From: Liolophura sinensis
Lineage: Eukaryota > Mollusca > Polyplacophora > Chitonida > Chitonidae
DNA length: 64,000 nucleotides
Assembly (NCBI RefSeq): GCF_032854445.1
Contig: NC_088300.1
Span: forward strand, 11,127,191-11,191,190
Direction: 5' to 3'
A program made the position numbers and the translations under genes. Shown piece by piece: positions 58,050-64,000 of this stretch. The notes under the pieces are model-generated. The model was not told where the DNA came from, did no database searches, and saw only the letters and a program-made list of their open reading frames with translations. Every line of letters starts with the position of its first letter. Positions within the stretch are counted from its first letter, which is position 1.

Positions 58050-59255
58050 TTAGCAGGTTCCTGGGTCGGTACGTGCACCTGGTACCGGGTTATCGGCTGT
58101 TGACTCGCCGGTCGCCTCTTGAGGCCTGACCTCGCCCCGGTAGCCTTTTGCCCAGTTTTTTGAGATTGGCTTTCCTGCCGGCCGGAATTCCGTTTTCCTG
58201 CTCACCCTCCAGATATTGTCAATCTCACTAACGCGGTCTCGGATATTATCTCCGAATAACAATCGTGTTGTCGGCGCCTCCGCCGCACATGATGGCACAT
58301 ATCTCCCAGCCACGTGGGGCCGAATCTGTAACCGTCTTGGCAGAGATACGTTGAAGAAGCAGTTTGCCATTATAGCCAAAGTCCGTGAAGCAATCGCCCT
58401 GCAGTGGGACACCTCCACCTCAGATTTCGTTATTCCTAGTGCGCGGGCAAGGCGTCTCAACGATGAGATTCCTATCCCCGAGGAGCCCCTTAGTCAATGA
58501 AATGTCGTGACCCCTCACGCGGCCGTCCAGCGACCCCCAGATTTCTGGGTTGATCTTAGAGGGGATTAATACTTCGCAGTTCTGTGGAATTTCAAACTGT
58601 TTTAGCAAATCTGCAATCTCCGTTTGACGTGAGGTCGCTTTGCTAAGGAATTCGGCCACTTTGTGCTCGGCGGGTGCTTTATTGGCCTGCGTGTTAATGA
58701 ACACGTCTGGGACGACGTGGTTTTCGTCACCGTTCCTATTTGAAATGAAATCACATTCCTTATGCAAGTCGACAGGCTTGACCATTTCATGTTCCACTTG
58801 CAGAGTGGATATTGGGTCTTGGCTCGTGTCCACAATGTCAGCTATTCCGAGCCCGATCCTGAAGGCCAGCATGTCGGCCTCCGTCATATCACTAGGGTAG
58901 GCAGTTTGTCTATTTGAACCACGGAGCCTCTTAGCATGCGGGGCTTCGGCCTCGTTCTGGGCGGTCTCTCTCTTTTTTGTTTTGCTGCCGGCTTTTGTTT
59001 TAGGCTTTTCCAGTCCACTTTGAATCCTTGTGTCATTCTCATTACCAGAGCCAGCGCCGTTGTCACTGTCCACGGTTTTGTCACACGCGGTGCATGCCGC
59101 GAACAAAAACATGATGGGCATCCCCTGCTTGTCGAAACCCTCGAATTTGGAAGGCTGGTTTCCGACTCAGAGACAAATAACTCGGCAAACTCACCACAAC
59201 GCTGCGTGCATGCCTCGTTGGGCCCATTAATCGCACTGCAATCTCTTTTCGACAT
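58050..59255 (-). pseudogene. DIRS gag, frameshifted
   Basis: Three overlapping minus-strand frames cover one Gag-like protein: 59255 to about 59157 (start), 59121-58460 (Lys/Arg-rich then acidic middle, with KINPEIWGSLDGRVRGHDIS), and 58460-58050 (ending RLLFGDNIRDRVSEIDNIW). The INPEIW and LFGD blocks are those of DIRS Gag proteins. At least two frameshifts are needed to join them. Confidence 0.78.
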
Positions 59256-59344
59256 ACCTGTCCGAAGGGTTGGCCACGGACTATTTTCTTTGCTGTAAAG
59301 ATCATGTCCGCGTTGACGGCTCGATAATTATACTATATTATATT

Positions 59345-60135
59345 ATATTATTTCGTGTTTTGCGTGTGTCACTCATTCCGGGATTTGTATGTGTCGTCTT
59401 CACCAGGATTTGTGTGTGTCACCAGTTTTGTGGTTTGCTTGTGTCACACAGTCAGGGATTTGTATGCGTCATCTTCACCAGGGTTTGCGTGTGTGACCAG
59501 TTCTGTGGTTTGCGTGTGTCACTCACGCACAAATTTGTATGTGTCATCTTCACCAGGATTTGTGTGTCTCACAAGTTTTGTGGTTTGCGTGTGCCACTCA
59601 TTCCGGAATTTGTGTGTGTCTTCTTCACCAGGATTTGTGTGTGTCACCAGTTTTGTGGTTTGCGTGAGCCACTCATTTAGGCATTTGTATGTGTTGTCTT
59701 TACCAGATTTTGTGTGTGTCATCAGTTTCGTGGTTTGCTTGTGTCACACACTCAGGGATTTGTCTGGGGAAGACGACACATACGCGTGTGTACGCGTGCC
59801 ACACACTCACACTCTTTACCAGACGACACTTACGCGTGTGTACGCATGCCACACACTCACACTCTTCACCAAACGACACTTATGCGTGTGTACGCGTGAG
59901 ACACTCAGGGATTTGTATGTGTCATCACCAGTTTTGTGGTTTGCGTACGTGTACCACTCATTTACTGGTGACTTTACCACGTTTTGTTTGCCACAAGTTT
60001 TTTGTCGTTTTTTGCGCCCATGTGCCACACACTCAGGGATTTGTATGTGTCGACTTTACCAGGTTTTGTGCGTTTTACCATTTTTGCGGTTTACGCTTGT
60101 CACTCACTCATTGATTTGTATGTGTCGTGTTTACC
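59345..60135. repeat. ~50-65-bp degenerate satellite
   Basis: The unit gggatttgtatgtgtcatct, then tcaccaggatttgtgtgtgt, then caccagttttgtggtttgcg repeats about a dozen times between the DIRS element and the cGAS-like exon. A nested block at about 59770-59905 repeats acgcgtgtgtacgcgtgcca. Open frames across it (59270-59680, 59355-60146) are artefacts. Confidence 0.87.
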
Positions 60136-60252
60136 AGCTTTTTTGACAGTCGTATGCTTCGGCTTGAATATTGATCAATATACTACGTTAAAGATCATTT
60201 CACGGGTAAGATTGTTGTTTCTTATTTTGTTTTATTTTTGTTTCCTGTACAG

Positions 60253-61234
60253 ACAAGAGCTTCAGCGCATTCTCTCCGAATTGTCGGTGAAGATTCGAGT
60301 AGACGAGGAGGACTTGAAGAAATCAAGAAGAACAATGGAGGGTGTCACCCAGACACTGCTTAAAGGCTTACAAATGCAACATGGCATCGTCCGTAATTTT
60401 CAATACACCGGAAGCTCATATGAAGGCACCAAGATTATACAAGCTGACGAGTTTGACGTGATGGTTCTACTGAATGGAAATATGGAAGGAGGTCTGCAGA
60501 TTGAAACTAGGACGCCAGGTTACGCAACCTTGCAACCGAAGAAACCATCGGCGGCTATATATTCAGATTTTTTGGATTGCGACCATAGGTTTTTGAGTCC
60601 GGAAAAAGTGAGGCAGCGGTTCACAGGAATGGTGCAGACACAGCTGAATAAGCTGAACTTCCCTGTACCAGTGAAACTGTTGGCTCACGGACCGGCTGTC
60701 ATGCTCAGGATACAAGACAAACACCATATCGTCGAGGTGGATTTAGTCCCAACGTTTGTTGTAGACGACCAGTTCTATGTGGCCAAACCATACAAGAGTT
60801 ACGCTGACAACCCAGAACGCAGTATTGGCGGGGTCTCTACCTCCCTATTCTGGCGTCAATTCACATCCCTTGACGAGAAGAGCATGTTATCAACAATTGA
60901 TCGCGACCAGGGCTGCCGACGTAAATGTTTGAAGATCCTGAAGTACATGCGAACTAGGGATGCCACGCTGAGTTGCCTGACCTCATTTCATTTCAAGAAC
61001 CTTGTGCTGCATCATGCCGCCGACGGGGACTGGAGGGACGCCAATATGGCGGAAAGGTTCCTGGATTTGTTGCAGAGCTTGTGTACTTGTCTAGATGGCG
61101 GTAACCTGAAGCATTACTTCATATCCCCAGTCAACTTGCTAGACGGGTTCGGTGCGAACGTCATCGCCAACCCCAAAGGACGCGTAAGACGGCTGACGAG
61201 CAGTGACCAGGCAATTCGACAACTTCTACAGTAG
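60253..61234 (+). CDS. cGAS-like receptor / Mab-21 nucleotidyltransferase (main exon)
   Basis: An acceptor (TTTTTGTTTCCTGTACAG) opens the exon at 60253 and TAG ends it at 61232-61234, giving about 327 residues. The nucleotidyltransferase core is complete: GSSYEGTKI (the GS motif), DEFDVMVLL (Glu and Asp of the metal site) and IVEVDLVPTF (third Asp). The Mab-21 C-terminal lobe follows (STSLFWRQF, GCRRKCLKILKYM, SFHFKNLVLHH). The known family comprises cGAS and animal cGLRs that make cyclic dinucleotides for STING, plus catalytically inactive Mab-21 proteins; the triad suggests the former. No mammalian-type zinc thumb was seen. The true first exon was not found. The frame also runs open upstream through the satellite to 59984, but that is probably not coding. 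What ligand it senses cannot be told. Confidence 0.85.
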
Positions 61235-61789
61235 GTGAGCTGGGTTCAGCACTCCAGGCACGATGTCAACAGAAATTATGTTAGGATGTCACGTGTGTTT
61301 CACATACTGTATCACCACACCACGAGCTTACAGTGTGTTACGGGAGAACAGATCACGGGTTGACGTCAATATCAAATCAAGATAGGCCTGACGTGTTATA
61401 TATAGTGGTCTTAAATAAACTTCAGATGGTGTTTCTTCAACTTGTGCCTCTCCAATAGCACTAGCAAAGCAGACTTGACAGGTTAAATTTATGCTACCAG
61501 AGTCAGCAATGGCTGGACAGTTTGGTTAGGAATTACAGCAGTTTGCTTAAAGATATAGGCCTCCTAAAGCCCAGAAATACCGTTTTCTGTCCAGATATAA
61601 ATAATATTAATTAATACCATATATCTTACTGTTTACGTGCAATTTATTAACCAAATAAAAATGAATAAAATTATAGTCTGACTTGTATGGACAGGTGCTA
61701 ATAATCTAAGGACGAATCTAACGCCAGGAAGTGTCTGCTACCAGCTGACACAAATGGATTTGGATATCCGGATATCTTTCTTTGGTCAA
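61235..61789. other. 3' flank of the cGAS-like gene
   Basis: AT-rich. AATAAA occurs at about 61413 (aaataaact) and 61671, either of which could serve as the polyadenylation signal. Nothing else was recognised. Confidence 0.45.
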
Positions 61790-62240
61790 CCAGACAGACT
61801 GAGAGACAGACAAGCAGACAAGCCAACAGAAATAACGTGTTGAACCGACTGACAGCCCAAAAACATGACACCCACACTAGATAGACAAACAAGCCAACAG
61901 AGATAGCGTGCTGGACTGACAGGTACTCAAAAAGTTGGCATCCATACCAGATGAACAGACAAGCCAACAGGAGCAACGTGATAGACAGGCAGTATACAAA
62001 ACATGACACTGATACCAGATAGACAGAAAAGCCAACAGGGACAACGTGATGGACAGGCCGTTTACAAACCAGACATCCATATCAGACAGACAGAAAAGCC
62101 AGCAGAGATAACGTGTTGGACGGACAGAGGGACAAGCCAACGTAGATAACGTGTTGGACCAATAGGCAGTACACAAAGCCTGACATCCATGCCAGACAGA
62201 CAGACAAGCCAACAGAGATAACGTGTTGGACCGACATGGT
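61790..62240. repeat. ~61-bp tandem repeat, about 7-8 copies
   Basis: The unit agacagacaagccaacagag, then ataacgtgttggaccgac, then a linker ending tgacatccat repeats. Minus-strand ORFs across it are repeat artefacts. Confidence 0.88.
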
Positions 62241-62624
62241 TATTGCCAAACTCTGAATGGGAAAAATTTTAATGATTTCATCAGAGTAAAGCTCTGACTT
62301 GATTCTCAGACTATACTGCAACTAACAATTGGTTCCTTCAATGAGTATCTGAACATGATGTACCGGTATCCACTCAGACTTTTATTTGACATCACCAGAT
62401 GTCTCGATTTTTCCTGTGTGCATGTGAGATTTCTTGATACGTGCATGTAGAAATTTGACAAGTGCACGTTCCAGGACACCAAGGGTCATGCAGCTGTTCA
62501 ACATTTGCGTTAGGACTTGGGATGAGCATAAACTTTGGTGCAAACTAAAGGAGCATTTACCTTACTTATTTATTTATTTATTTAAAACTTTAATGCAAAC
62601 TAGAGTAGCATTTATTTATTTATT

Positions 62625-62935
62625 TAACTGATTGGTGTTCTTAAGAATATATCATTTATATGTCGGCGGCCATTATTTTGGTGGGAGGAAACCTGGCCAA
62701 TGTTCATGGGAAGAGAGCATATAAACCCGATATCCTGCTATGATAAAAGATACAACTTTTGTCAGTTTGGGGTGTGTCCATTTATTTATGTATTTGATTC
62801 TTGACTCAGCACTGAGAGAGAGGAGACCGGGGAGAACCCAGAGAAAACGCACGCAATCCGCAGGTTGCTGGGAGACCCTCCACGTACATGCACTGCCGGA
62901 GAGACTCAACCACTCGGCCTCAGACCGTGCGTTGC
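62625..62935 (-). mobile_element. SINE, near full length (reverse), with internal insertion
   Basis: Reverse-strand blocks in order: TTTATTTAACTGATTGG, taagaatatatcatttatat, GTCGGCGGCCATTATTTTGG, then a break at about 62710-62800. The series resumes with ggggagaacccagagaaaac, ccgcaggttgctgggagacc and cggagagactcaaccactcg. A second A/T-rich TTTATTTATGTATTTGATT at 62780 suggests two overlapping SINE tails or a nested insertion. Confidence 0.75.
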
Positions 62936-63319
62936 AGATTGGTATTAACTGCCAAGCCAAGTCAGTGATGCATGATACCAAGATCCTTTATAGCTTGAAA
63001 ATGGAATAAAATAGCTATTTACAGAATTATGCAATGTGTACATGTATTGTAATTGTCTTTGTAAACCCAGCTGTGAACAAGGTGTTATTGTGTGTGTATT
63101 GGGGTGGGGGTGGGGGTTGATATAATTCATATGTTGTTCATTAGATGGACTAACCATGTAACAAAAAGAAACTGAATATTCCTGTTAAAATTAATATTAG
63201 CAAATTATATTTGCTAAAAAGAGCAGACCAGGTGTCCAAAAAAAATTAGAAGAATTGGTATCTCCCATTCTGCTTTATGGGAGTAGATAGATCAGCTGAA
63301 GGTCTTCATTTTTTAATGA

Positions 63320-63470
63320 CCTTCCCGCTAGCACAGTTGGTAGAGCGTCCTCTTCGGGAGCGGTAGATCCAGGGTCAATCCTGGGTCGAGTCACACCTAA
63401 GACCTTAAAAGAGGAAGTTGCAGCTTCTCGCTTGGCGTTCAGCATGATGGGGATAGGACAAGGCTTGCTT
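63320..63470 (+). mobile_element. Second tRNA-derived SINE family (RUDI-like)
   Basis: A tRNA-like head, cccgctagcacagttggtag, then AGCGTCCTC (A-box-like) and gatccagggtcaatcctggg (B-box-like). It is followed by acctaagaccttaaaagagg and aagttgcagcttctcgcttg. This body is unlike the common SINE here and resembles, from memory, the RUDI SINE described in bivalves; that identity was not checked. The 3' limit is unclear. Confidence 0.6.
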
Positions 63471-64000
63471 GCCTTCGGTAAAACAGCACTAGATAAAAGA
63501 GCGATGGAAGCCGACCTGCTACAAGGAGACATATTACAAGTACTCTATGGACTCCTTCATCATCATATGACTGAAAAATTATTAAGTACGTTAAACCCAA
63601 AGCACGCATGCACTTTTAACTGTACACCTACCGGACCACTGATAGGTTTGCCTTTAAAATGCATTCAAAAACTCAATATTTTTGTTAATAAAGCTCATCA
63701 TCTAGTAAAATTGCAATATCTCCTAAACCAGTAAAGATAGAAAAAACGTCAGGATACTTGGTATAGTTTTCCGGTTATGATAAAAAAAAAGGAGCTAAAG
63801 CAGGCATGCCGGAGTTCAAGCCGACATTGCCGGTCTATGCGGTGTCACTTCAGGTTACCTTTATGGAATGCATGTATAGATACATAATCATCTTAATCAG
63901 AAAGCCTACATTCTTCATAAACATTAGTGCATTGTAAGTACACTGTACATCATATGTATGTAGATGTGCCAAACGGAGTAAATCAACCTTTGGGCAATAT
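63471..64000. other. Right edge, no gene recognised
   Basis: AT-rich. An ORF at 63432-63734 begins inside the RUDI-like SINE and has no family features. Confidence 0.4.

Larger units (their letters stand above)
55060..59335 (-). mobile_element. DIRS-type tyrosine-recombinase retrotransposon, degraded
   Basis: On the minus strand the order is gag (about 59255-58050), reverse transcriptase (57835-57119), RNase H (57093-56800) and tyrosine recombinase (56400-55549). Its ends are inverted: 59266-59331 (gttggccacggactattttc, then tttgctgta) is the reverse complement of about 55158-55219. An internal segment (55345-55440, containing ccctcaaggcagaaaggcct) is the reverse complement of the outer end (55068-55155). 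A second internal piece (about 55448-55485, ggcctttcggggtcacact) repeats that end directly. Inverted termini plus an internal complementary region is the known DIRS1 architecture, which fits replication through a circular intermediate. Multiple stops and frameshifts make it non-autonomous today. Confidence 0.9.

Noticed and set aside
59270-60146. Cys/Val/Phe-rich ORFs of 136-263 codons
   Set aside because: They come from the degenerate satellite upstream of the cGAS-like exon, and several frames are open at once.
61698-62321. Minus-strand Cys/Leu-rich ORFs that look like membrane proteins
   Set aside because: They lie over the 61-bp tandem repeat; hydrophobicity comes from the repeated unit read in reverse.
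63432-63734. 100-codon ORF at the right edge
   Set aside because: It starts inside the RUDI-like SINE and shows no family features.

Overview
This is animal nuclear DNA, AT-rich, with canonical GT-AG introns. It is most likely from a mollusc, probably a bivalve. The organism call is an inference: tRNA-derived SINEs of a type I associate with molluscs recur throughout, and one copy near the right end resembles the bivalve RUDI family. There are no bacterial features.

Left to right, all protein genes lie on the + strand. (1) About 1-4169 holds the last five exons of a KCTD3/SHKBP1 homologue (WD40 region to C-terminus); the BTB half lies off the left edge. (2) 4170-11816 is intergenic with minisatellites and SINE fragments. 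(3) 11856-29385 is a complete six-exon BAHD1 homologue (1000 codons plus stop), with an 11-kb first intron full of tandem arrays and SINEs. It is a predicted chromatin silencer with a C-terminal BAH domain. (4) 34155-49348 is a complete 19-exon EXOC5/Sec10 gene (715 codons plus stop), an exocyst subunit. (5) 51900-52850 is a decayed Ty3/gypsy-like remnant (zinc knuckle, protease, integrase pieces). (6) 54507-54794 is a 95-codon orphan ORF behind a compact E-box/CCAAT-like upstream region. (7) About 55060-59335, minus strand, is a broken DIRS-type tyrosine-recombinase retrotransposon with inverted termini. (8) 60253-61234 is the main exon of a cGAS-like/Mab-21 nucleotidyltransferase with an intact acidic triad. 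(9) The right end carries a 60-bp satellite and SINEs.

The most unusual feature is a recurring pattern in the minisatellites. At least seven of the 28 introns in these genes carry a tandem array whose unit is a copy of the adjoining exon-intron boundary, including the splice site itself. Five are at donors and two at acceptors, spread over KCTD3, BAHD1 and EXOC5. One acceptor array in EXOC5 has an exact 48-bp (16-codon) step and is open in the exon's frame, so alternative acceptor use would lengthen the protein in-frame. Exon coordinates were read by eye from splice consensus, phase and protein similarity recalled from known families; no alignment was run.
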